The notes under the pieces were generated by a model. That model ran no database searches, was not told the DNA's origin, and saw only the letters and a program-made list of their open reading frames with translations. Below are positions 47,501 through 59,500 of a stretch of DNA of 64,000 nucleotides, in pieces; the first letter of the stretch is position 1; each line of letters opens with the position of its first letter. The translations under genes and the position numbers were made by a program. Source of the stretch: Shinisaurus crocodilurus (taxonomy: Eukaryota > Chordata > Lepidosauria > Squamata > Shinisauridae); contig CM037878.1 of NCBI GenBank assembly GCA_021292165.1, positions 11,834,857 to 11,898,856 on the forward strand. Reading direction: 5' to 3'.

Positions 47501-50500
47501 GTTCTGTGGCCAGGCGGTATGAATAATCAGGAGGCTGTGTTTAACCTACAAAAATTCCCTGGTGATATTAACCTAAATATGTAATCTGATCTCATTAGCT
47601 TCCCTGAACATAGGCAGGGCAGGATAAAAAACAACAACTGTTTTTTAAAATTGATTCTGTTGCAAGTTGTCCCCTTTGCCAGCCTTTTTGTTTTACTAGG
47701 GAAACACCAGAAAGGTATCGCTCCTATTCCTGAAAGTCCTTTCCTGCCCATTTTGAATTCTAAACCCTCCTTCATCCATCATGGGTGCTTTCCAGGACCG
47801 TTTTAAGACACTGACTAGAGCAGGGACTGAATGTTTCTTTGAGCCCGCTTCTTCCTCCTCTTAGAGTGTACTGTTGTGGGGGGCCCTCCATGTTTGAGAG
47901 CCAGCGCAATTGTCATCCCCCCCCCTCCCAAAAGAGCCTGCTTATTTCCACTGAATACAATACAAGTTGTGTTTTTTCTCTTTAAAATGTTGTGCCCCAA
48001 GTTCAGACCTAATTGCTGAAGAGTAAACTACTTGGATTTCTGCTTTCGTAGACAAAATAATATTTCATAATGCAACATCAAATGGCCCTTTTTTTAGCAG
48101 TTTCCAATGAACAAGATAATTTAGAATGATCCTCCAAAATGTTTGCAGTCTGTCTCAAGTTTTCTGTCATTTGAAAGATAGATACCATAAGCAACAAGTT
48201 GTATGGCTACTTAGTAGCTCTTCTATTTAACTAGTTGATTAGAGGGTACTAACTGGTTGGTGCCATTCTTCCTGCACGCACCCTTTTCTGCAGAGAAGTA
48301 CAACTTCTTGGGCATCTCCATTGTCGGGCAGAGCAATGAGCGCGGTGATGGCGGTATCTACATTGGCTCTATCATGAAGGGAGGGGCTGTGGCAGCTGAT
48401 GGAAGAATTGAGCCAGGAGACATGTTGTTGCAGGTACCTTTTTAAAGTTTTACTCTTGAGAGCCCGAAATCCCAAGAGGTTTTACTTTTAAGGGGAAAAG
48501 CCAGGCTGTCTGTCTGCAGTATCTGTTATCCTGTGATAACAACCTCTGAGTTCCAATTCAAGGGACAAATTAGAGTTGAATTTCGCAAGACAGGCCAATT
48601 GAATGAACAAGAAAAAAAATAAGAAATAAAAACTGCAAAAAATAATTAGAAGGTTAAAAGTTAAAACAACCGGGAGAGCCCACGGCAAGACAGGCTTTTC
48701 ACTTATGCCAAGAATGTATGGGGGAGAGTGAGCATGCAGAGTGGAATTGACAGTTCCATAGAGAAGCACAGTGACCCATGAACGACCCAAGATAATCAGG
48801 ATGGCCAAAGTATCCTGGAATATCTTGTTGTGTAAACAGTCTGTAAATGGTATGGTTATTATCTCAAGGTAAATCTGAGAAGATGATAACCTCTAGACTC
48901 CGATTGTGTAATAAGGCTTCAGAAGCTTGAAATTTTCCTGTTGAGAGGCCAGGACCAAATACTGCTGATCATGGTGAGGGGCCAGAGTTTGGTAGTAGAA
49001 CACATGATTAAGAACATAAGAAGAGCCCTGCTGGTCAGACCAAGGGTCCATCTCGTCCAGCAGTGGCCAACCAGCTGCCCACGGGAAACCCACAAGCAGG
49101 ACATGAGTGCAACAGCACCCTCCCACCCATGTTCCCCAGCAACTGGTGTACCTAGGCATACTGCCTCTGATACTGGACGTAGCATATAGCCATCAGGACT
49201 AGTAGCTGTTGATAGCCTTATCCTGCATGAATTTGTCTAACCCCCTTTTAAAGCCATCCAAATTGGTGGCCATCACTACATCTTGTGATAGCGAATTCCA
49301 TAGTGACTATGCATTGTATGAAAAAGTCCTTCCTTTTATGTGTCCTGAATCTCCCACTAATCGGCTTCATGAGATGGCCGCAGGTACTAATGCTATGGGA
49401 GAGGGAGAAAAATGTCTCCCTGTCCATTTTCTCCACACCATGCATAATTTTATATGCCTCTATCATGTTTCCCCTTACTTGCCTTTTTTCTAAGCTAAAC
49501 AATCCCAGCTGCTGTGACCTTTCTTCATAGGGGAGCTGCTCCAGCTTCTTGATCATTTTAGTTGCCCTTTTCTGCACCTTTGTGGATCTAGAAATGGCCT
49601 CCACAGTCACTTACGGACCCATCGCTAGAGTCTACACAATTTTTCTTTAGAATTTCCTCCTTTTAAAATTTCCTTTTTGTAAATTTTTGTCCTGGAAGAC
49701 AATCTTACTCGGTCACGAGTGATCGCCTGATCCTTTTTTTAGGTGTGGTGACCAGAACCGTACAAAGTACTCCCAAGCGTGGTTGCTCCATAGATTTGTG
49801 TAAAGGCAGTATGATCTTGGCAGTTTTATCCCCCGCCCCCCCAATAATACCTACCATGGAATTTGCCTTTTTCACAGCAGCCATACGTTGGGTCGACATT
49901 TTCTCCATGCATAAGGTATTCCAGGCTCCCTCCCTGGCATCTCCACTTGACAGGATTTTGGGTAGCAGAGATGGGATTAGCCTCTACCTGAAGCCACTGC
50001 CAGTCAGAGTAGACAGTTCTGGGCTATGGGTCAATGGTCTGACTCTGTATCAGGCAGCTTTGTATGTTTGTACATTACACATACCCTTTTGTGGGGCTCA
50101 CGCATTTTACCTATCCTTGCAGGTGAATGATATCAACTTTGAGAACATGAGCAACGATGATGCCGTGAGAGTGCTTAGGGAGATCGTGCACAAGCCGGGG
50201 TAGGTAGCTTTCCTCCCTCCCTCAGTCCCGAGGCCTCTTGCAATGCAGGCTTGAGTGCTGTGGCTTGATGGCATCTGGTAATGCAAACCCCCCCTCAAGT
50301 TTCTAGGCCTCTGGGTCTAGGTCCGTCTTGGAATGCTGACTGTGCAACATGAGCCCAGGGCATCATGCTTGGAGGACAGTTAAAAAAATAACTTCACATA
50401 AGAGTCCCCGCTCAGCCATGAAACTCACTGGGTGACTTTGGGCCAGTCACTGACTCTCAGCCTAACCTACCTCACAGGGTTGTTGTGAGGATAAAATGGA

Positions 50501-53500
50501 GAGGAGGAGGAGGATTATGTAAGCTGCCTTGGGTTCCTTGCAAGAAAAAAGGCGGGGTATAAATAGTAATAAATAAAAAGAGAGCAAAAAATACCATTCT
50601 GCACAAAAAGGTAGCCCAAGACTACACATTCACAGTGTGAGCAAAGATGTTACCAGCCATCATCTGTTCTAGGTGCACCACCATTCGGGTTTTAACGGCG
50701 CTGGGATTTTGTTAATGTTGAGCGACAGGCTCTCTGGCCCCGACGCTTCGTTTCCCCTTTCTGCAGTATTAAAAATCCCCAAAGCATGTAAGAGTCTCTC
50801 AAGAGCTTCCCTGTTTTGTTCTATCAGGGTGTCCCAGAACTTTGCTTTAGACAGTATTTTTTAGTGGGTGGAAAACTGGGTGGGATTTCTTCTTACTTGT
50901 TCTTTGAAGGCTGGCAATGCCACCCTGGATGTCCACTCCATGAATGGTAGCAGTGACAGCCTTTGTGTTTCTGCCGCAGGCCCATCACGTTGACTGTTGC
51001 CAAGTGTTGGGATCCCAGCCCCAGGGGCTGCTTCTCATTACCCAGGAGTAAGTGCTTTTCTTTGTTTGTTTGCTTAGGTGTGTTTGAGGGCTGATTTGGT
51101 ATAGAATCAAGTGGTTTTTCCTGGATTATACTACTACAAGGATGCAGGTAGAGGCTCAGTGCTTCTTCACTGGGCTGGAGGGGTGACTCCTTGCATCTAG
51201 AAAACTAGTGCTTTGGGGGGAAATCCAGGTTGAACCCCCTTCCCGGGGATGCTAGTTTTCTATATGCAGAGGGACTTTGACATGTGATCCCTCCTCTTAG
51301 CTTGAAGTGGTACAGTCCTGGAGAAACTTTACTCCTTCTTTCTGCTGACTGTATAAATGGGCTCCGAGTGTCTGGAAAAGTGATGGAGGTTCTGATGAAA
51401 CCCTTCTTTCTCTGACCCTCTGTGTTGCTGTCTCTTCCTGTCTGCCTCTCCCCTGCCCCTTTCTGTCACCCTGTGCCCAGTCAGTCCTCTCCTTCCACAT
51501 CTCAACTGAGTTGAGCCACCCAAGTTAGCAGGCCAGTTCCCTGCATGGAAGCAACACCTCTCATGCCTCCCAATCCACACCTGCCACAGCCAGAGCTTCT
51601 CCTTCTGTACCCCTGTTGCTGATCCTCCCTCTCTTCTTTCTCCCCCAGTTGCTCCCCAGAGGATCTGGGCTGGGCCAGACTCTCCATGCTCCGATCCGGG
51701 TGAGTCCCGGCTAATGGTGGGAAAGGACAGGGCCGCCCAGAGGCATTGGGTTTGGTGAGGGGGATGGCTCCTGAGGAGGGGACTTCTTCACATGCCGCGT
51801 GTTCCCTTTAGGTGAGCCCATCCGACCCATTGACCCAGCAGCCTGGGTTTCCCACACCGCGGCGATGACTGGCACCTACCCAGCGTACGGTATGAGCCCA
51901 TCCATGAGCACAATCACTTCCACCAGCTCCTCCATCACCAGCTCCATCCCAGAAACCGAACGTAAGTCTTTGTGCCTGTGTGTTCCCCACCCCTGCTTGG
52001 CTTCCAGTCACCTGCACGCCACGCCTGATAGGAGCAATACATGTACAAGGGCAAAAACCCAACTTGAGGGTTGGAAGAAGGATCTGACCCTTCCAAAAGG
52101 ATCATTTTCCCCCATAGCTGCTCGGGCCTTAGGAATGTTTGTTTCATCTTCTGTAAAGCATTTGGAATGCTTTAGGGGCTAGATACTTCAAATGGGACAC
52201 TACAGGAGAGAAGTACATGGAGGCAGCCAGGAGGAAGAGCCTGTGTAATGCTCAACTAAGCAAAAGGTAGCAGGGTTGTTTATACGATTGCTTACCTTGG
52301 GATTATGAGCACTCCTGGTATGTTTACATGATCAGTGTGAGGATCAGGTGAGTTCCAAGAAGGGACGAGAACCCCGGCAAACATCTTGACTTGTCTCCTT
52401 TAGACAAGCCATCACACAAGCAAGTAGCAGGCAGGGACCTTCGCTCAGTGTGATAGAGCACATGCTTTGCACTGCAGAAGGTCCCAGGTTCGATCCCCGG
52501 CCTCCAGGTAGGGCTTGGAAAGAATCTTGCCTGAAAAAACTGGAGAGCCGCTGCCAGTCGGCGTCGACAATACTAGGCTAGATGGACCAGTGGTCTGACT
52601 CAGTATAAGGCAGCTTCCTATGTTCCTAGCCGTGCAGTTGTGTTTGTGTTGCAGAGGTGGATGGAGAGCTGTCCTTCCTAGGGATGCATCGTGGCCTATG
52701 AATGGCTTAAGATTATGACTGTGTGTGAGGCTGAAGCACTGTGGAGTCTTTTGTTTAAAAAAAAAAAAAAGGTGGGGTTTGCTGATTGAAGATGATGAAG
52801 AGTTGCAGAACAACCTTGAGTAGCTTGGATTGGTCAAATCGATGACTCTGCACATGCTGAAGGATAGGTGTGGTATCAAGCATAGGAGAACTTGCCTCTG
52901 TTTAGAAAGAGAGCTCAGGGGAGAGGCCAGTATATTAGTTGGAAGTGATGTGAGTTGTGCAGAAAACAGCAATGACAGGGACAGTGCTGGCCTCTGATTT
53001 GGGTTTTGGCCAGAGGTTATACATTCAGTATACTTGAGAGCACCTGATGCTGTAGCATTATTGAATTTAGGGAAGTGCTTGCCTGATCAGTGCCTGGCTG
53101 GCCTGCTCTGAGCTTTCTAAAGGAAGAGCTGAGTTAGAAGGAAAAACAGGGTGGACTGCGATGGAGACTGTGGTAAGGCTACAGTTGATGATTCATCAGG
53201 AAAGGCAAATAAGTGGCCTGAACTTCCTCACACGAGATGTACAGGTGGGCTTCCAGGAGGAGTTCTGTTCAGAGAGGAACTGTAGAAGCTGAATGGCTTT
53301 TAGGGCGTGCCTGTGATGTAATGCTGCCTGGCCCCCATCCCTCTGTGTGTGGCACCTCCATGTGCTCCTCTGCCTTTCCGTCCCCTCTCATCTCTGCCTC
53401 CCTTCCCTCCGTCCGACCCACAGGCCTAGATGACTTTCACCTGTCCATCCACAGCGACATGGCCACCATCGTAAAAGCCATGGCCTCGCCAGAGTCAGGC

Positions 53501-56500
53501 TTGGAGGTACGTGACCGGATGTGGCTGAAGATCACCATCCCCAACGCTTTCATCGGTAAGGCTTGGCCCGCCCCCCAGCGCAAACGGAGGGAAGCGTTGT
53601 GGGAGGGGCGCTTGTCGTTCAGCATGTCTCCCAGGCAGACACAGTGTCGAGCTTTATTTCATTGATTGATTGATTGATTGATTGCATTTCTCTACCGCCC
53701 AACAGCCGAAGCTCTCTGGGCGGTTCACAACAATTAAAACCACAAAATACAACATAAAACACAGTATAAAAATTTAAAACTACAGTATAAATACGGTAAG
53801 AGTAAAAGCCGAAATAAAACCTAGCAGCAGTCCAGAGATTTTAAAAACAGTAAAGAATTTAAAACAGGGACTAAAAGACTAAAATTCCTGGGAAAATAAG
53901 AAGGTCTTCACCTGGTGCCGGAATGAACACAGTGTAGGTGCCAGGCATTTATTTATTTTAGATAAACGATGCTTGTTTCACCTCATAAGAAGAACAAGTT
54001 AACTGTGGGGATGGATCTGAAGAGCAGCACAGAAATCTGTTCATCTTCAGAGATGCTTCTCTTGCAGAATTATCTATGGAATCTGGTGCAGAATTTGGAT
54101 TCTGAAGATTCTCACCTTTCACTTTATCTAATCATGATTTGGGAGAGTATTAGTATTAGTAGTAAAAATAATAATAATAAATCTTACTAGAAAACCCCTG
54201 TAAGGTAGACCATATTATGTCTACACTACAGATGGGACGGGAATGAGGTTGAGGCTGAAGAGACTAACAGCGTGCCTGAAATGAGTTCAAGGCTGAGAAG
54301 AGTTTTGCACCACAAGCTTCCTGGTTCACAACACTCTTTCTGAGCCACTGTGCTGCGCTGGTTTGTTTGCAGAGATTTGCCAATATGTGGTTGAACAAGT
54401 CAGCACATGTCTGGATCAGTTGCCACTCTGTGCCTTGTCTGGATCAATTGCCACTCTGCAGAGACTTTGGGGCATCCTCTCTCCTCCCACCTCCTTGTGC
54501 TGTTCCAGGGTGTGCTAACTGCTACCTCACATATGCCTCCCCCTTTTCTAACATAGAGCTGTCAGTTCTTCAGGTTCAGAATGAATCATGCCAGTTGCAT
54601 GCTTAGTAGTCCCAAACCATTTATTTATTTATTATATTTATACCCCACCTTTTTTCCTGCAAGGAACCCAAGGTGGCTTACATAATCCTCCTCTCCATTT
54701 TATCCTCACAACAACCCTGTGAGGTAGGTTAGGCTGAGAGTCAATGACTCTCAAACCATATCCATATCCGCAAGTGATAACATAGGACAGAAGTTTAGTG
54801 TTCTTTGACTGCAATCTTGTACACCCTTACCTGGAAGTAAATCCCAGTGAGCACAATGGGCTTTACATCCAAGTAAGGGTGTATAGATCAGGCTGGACTC
54901 CTGGACACACCATGGGGATGGCTCTTTCTGTAGAGCAGAGGTGGGGGACCTGGTGTCCTCCAGATGTTGCTGGACTACAACTCCCACAATCGCTGTGTTA
55001 GTAGGTATAGAAAAAAAATAGGTTTTGTGTAATGTTTATGTTTTGTTATGTTTTGATATATTTGCAGCAGCTTTTGTGCTGCTTATTTGAATTTTTTTAA
55101 ACACAGTTAAGACATAGTTGTCTATGTTTATAGAGCTATTTTTGTTTGTAGTTTTGCTAGGCATGAAAAATGCTAACGGTGAGATAAGAAGTCATGTGAT
55201 GTATATACCGTAGGTTAATGTAGTAGTGAAGCTTGGGTGATATGTATCATGTTTGTATGATTCTGAGCTGCATATGTTTACATTTGCTTTTTGTTGAGCC
55301 CCATTGGCCATGCTGGCTGGGGGTGGGGGGGCTGATGAGAGTTGGGAGTTCAACAACATCCGGAGGGCCACAGGTCCCCCACCACTGCTGTAGAATCCAG
55401 TGACTTGAACCAGGGCAGCAACGGGAGGCTTGAGCCAGCCTAGCTCCCAGGATCCTCCTCCCTTCTTTCCAGGCCAGGTGCCGTCCCCTCCCCGCCTTGC
55501 TGAGTCCCTGTTGCTTCTATCTCTTGACAGGATCTGATGTGGTAGATTGGCTGTACCATCATGTGGAAGGGTTCACAGACCGGCGAGAGTCCCGCAAGTA
55601 TGCCAGCAACCTGCTGAAGGCCGGCTATATCCGACACACTGTCAACAAGATTACCTTCTCGGAGCAATGCTACTACATCTTCGGCGATCTCTGTGGCAGT
55701 ATGGCCCCTGTTTTGGCACTGGGCAGGGCAGGGCAGGGCAGGGGAGGGACATAGCTGGCTGGGGCATGCTGGGAGTTGGAGGCCAAAAACATCTGGGGAC
55801 CCAAGGTTGGAGAACACTGCCCTAGAGGGTGGTACTTGCAGGCTCTCCACTGGCAATCTGTTTCCTGGGTGAGCAGAAGTTGAAGGGCACACAGAGTAGA
55901 CCCCTGTAGATTGCTCGAACCTGCCCCCTTTGCCCAGCCTCATGGCACCTGGCAGAGCAGTCAACCCCTCTGTGGAGAGCATTAAAGCACTAATCCCCGT
56001 CATGAAGTAAACACCTTCCCATATCATTTGTCCCTCCCCACTCTACTTTTTAGTTCAACTGGGATTGAATAGGCAAGAGATGAGAATAAGGCCGCCTCAT
56101 GCCCCTGCATAACTGCCACTGTTCCTAGTAACCTTTCATCATAGAAAAGTAGAGTTGGAAGGGGCCTACAAGGCCATCGAGTCCAACCCCCTGCTCAATG
56201 CAGGAATCCAGGTCAAAGCATCTCTGACAGATGTCTGTCCAGCCGCACCTTGAATGCCTCCAGACTGGGAGAGCCCACGACCTCCCTAGGTAGTTGATTC
56301 CATTGTCTTATTGCTCTGACAGTCAGGAAATTTTTCCTGATGTTTAGGTGGAATCTAGGTTCCTGTAACTTGAGCCCATTATTCCGTGTCCTGCAAACTG
56401 GGATGAACGAGAAGAGATCTTTGCCCTCCTCTGTGTGACATCCCTTCAAATACTGGAAGAGTGCGATCATATCTCCCCTCAGTCTCCTCTTCTGAAGGCT

Positions 56501-59500
56501 AAACATGCCCATTTCAGTCTCTCCTCATAGGGCCTTGTTTCCAGTCCCTTTATCATCCTTGTTGCCCTCTGAACCCTCTCCAGTTTGTCTATGTCCTTGT
56601 TAAAGTGAGGTGCCAGAACTGGACGCAGTACTCAAGATGAGGCCTAACCAGTGCCGAGTAAAGGGGAATTATCACTTCCCGTGATTTGGAAGCTATACTT
56701 CTATTAATACAGCCCAAAATTGCATTTGCCTTCTTTGCATCCTTTTTCTGTCCCTTTTTGCAGACATGGCCAGCCTCTCCTTGCATGACCATGATGGATC
56801 CAGTGGTGCCTCTGACCAGGACACTTTGGCTCCGTTACCCCACCCTGGAGCTGCCCCATGGCCCATGGCCTTTCCGTACCAGTTCCCGCCACCCCATCCG
56901 TACAACCCCCATCCCGGATTTCCTGATCCTGGCTACAGCTATGGAGGGGGCAGTGCCGGTAGCCAGCACAGTGAAGGTAAATGTGTACCAGATGGGACAT
57001 GCACAGACCTTTCACCGGCGCTATAAAGAACGTCGTATCTGCTGGCCATTGACTTGGCTTGTTGAGTTTGAACAATTGATTTTCCTCTGAGGAGCAGCCT
57101 TGTTTCTGCCTGACAAGCAGTGGGCCGGGTCTGTTTTGGGTGACTTTATTCCTCCCAACCTCTGTTAGGGTCAAGATCTTGAGTATGCGAGAACCCGTAC
57201 ATGCTCAGTTGTGATCCTCTTTTAGTATCTTATGATCAAGGCCTGAAAGGCAAAGGCCCACTGGACCTTTAGTGCCTCATTCTAAGGCTGTGGGAACTGC
57301 TTAGACTTTGGAGGATTTCCTTTAGGGCGGAGAAGCCTGCTGAAATAAAGAAAAACTGAATCTTACAGTGTAGCGGTACCCACATTATGGAATGCCTCAT
57401 CCAAGGAGATCCGTTTGGCTCCTACCTTGCTGGTGGTGTGACACTGCCCGAATACTTTTACCAGCCTTTGGTTGATCTGATTATTGATTTGCCTTTTGTC
57501 ACTTTGGGAATGTTTCATTTCCTGTGTGACCATGCATTTGTTTTGAATTAGTGTTTCATTGTTTTTGATTTCTGAAGGGTAGCTGTGTTAGTCTATTGCA
57601 GCAAAAGCAACTGCAGAATCTTGTGGGACCTTAAAAAGAGCCAGTGTGGCGTAGTGGTGAGAGTGTTGGACTGGGACTCGGGAGATCTGGGTTCTAGTCT
57701 GCATGCCATCATGAAGCTCACTGGGTGACGTTGGGTCCAGTCACTGACTCTCAGCCTCATCTACCTCACAGGGTGAAGAGGAGGGCCATTTGAGCCACCT
57801 TGGGTTCCTTGCGAGAGGAAAAAAGGCGAGAGATACATGTAGTAATAATAAAAGACTAACAATAATAACTAAATGTGTTAGTCATTAAGGTGCCACAAGG
57901 CTCTTTGTTAATGGTTTTCAGTTGTAAGCTGCTTTGGATAGCTTATGGGAGCTGGTAAAGAGGGATATGAGTGAAAATATAAATACATGAAAATGTAAGC
58001 ATGACATGGCTGAATCAGAGCAAGATCTCCTTAGTGTAGCATTCTGTTTCCAACAGAGGCCAGTCAGATGCTTCAGACAAGAGAGCCAGTGTGGCGTGGT
58101 GGTTAGTGCGTTGGACTGGGACTCGGGAGATCCGGGTTCAAATCCCCGCTCGGCCATGAAACTCACTGGGTGACTTTGGGCCAGTCACAAGACTCTCAGC
58201 CTTGCAGGAAAAAAGGTCGGGGTATAAATATAATAAATAAATAAATAATGCACAAGCACGGCATTAAGGCAATTGTCCTCCCCTGTTGTTTATCACCTGT
58301 ATATGGTATTCAGAGATATACTACCTCAGAACATGGAGGTTCCATTAAGATATACTTGTGCATACTTCCAGAAGAATAAGTCTGCACTCTTGCGTTCTCT
58401 GTGACACTCATAAGCATGGACATCTCTGTTTTGTTGCATCCAGTCTTGGGCATGTTTGTAGTTACCCTCCCATCACAAGAGCTGACATGGCTTTAAGGCA
58501 GTGTTCTCCAACCTTAGGTCCCCAGATGTTTTGGCATCTGGCCTGGGGCATGCTGGGAGTTGTAAGCCAAAAACATCTGGGGACCCAAGGTTGGAGAACA
58601 CTGCTTTAAGGAGTATTTATTTTTATTTTATTTATTTATTATATTTATATCCCCGCCTTTTTTCCTGCAAGGAACCCAAGGCGGCTTACATAACCCTCCT
58701 CCTCCTCCTCTCCATTTTATCCTCACAACAACCCTGTGAGGTAGGTTAGGCTGAGAGTCAGTGACTGGCCCAAAGTCACCCAGTGAGTTTCATGGCCGAG
58801 CAGGGACTAGAACCCGGATCTCCCGAGTCCCAGTCCAACACTCTCACCACTACGCCACACTGGCTCTTTTCACACAGTGGGTTTCCTGTGGGCCAACCAG
58901 CATCCCATAGGAAACCCACAAGTAGGACATGAGTGCAAACAGCACCCGCTGGCCCATGTTCCCCAGCAACTGGTGTACACAGGCATACACAGGATACAGT
59001 GGAGGAAGGAGCCTCAGAACTAGAGCCAAAAAATTGCTGGGTAGTGGTGAGAGTGTTGGACTGGGACTCGGGAGATCCGGGTTCTAGTCCCCGCTCGGCC
59101 ATGAAACTCACTGGGTGACTTTGGGCCAGTCACTGACTCTCAGCCTAACCTACCTCACAGGGTTGTTGTGAGGATAAAATGGAGAGGAGGAGGAGGGTTA
59201 TGTAAGCCGCCTTGGGTTCCTTGCAGGAAAAAAGGTGGGATATAAATATAATAAATAAATAAATAAAAGAATGCTGGACTAGATGGACCCTTGGTCTGAT
59301 CCAGCAGGGCTCTTCTATTCTTTTGTTTGGCGGCTATGGCCCATGTACACAGATCAGAGATTGTACATTAGGTAAGATTAGTGCAAGTAAAGAGAAGCTG
59401 TGCGGAAATTAAAGTAAAACCAAGAAGATAATTTCCTGGCCAGTAAAAACTGAAGAGAAATAAGAGATCAGGAGAAAACCAAATTTTACACACAAGTAAC

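Noticed and set aside
52433..52505. tRNA-Ala gene
   Set aside because: The tRNA-like part continues into a shared SINE body and tail; stems are imperfect and there is no pol III terminator at its end.
57573..57910. Firm naming of this repeat as Penelope-like
   Set aside because: Only ~110 bp of diagnostic text is present and no coding part; kept as family uncertain.
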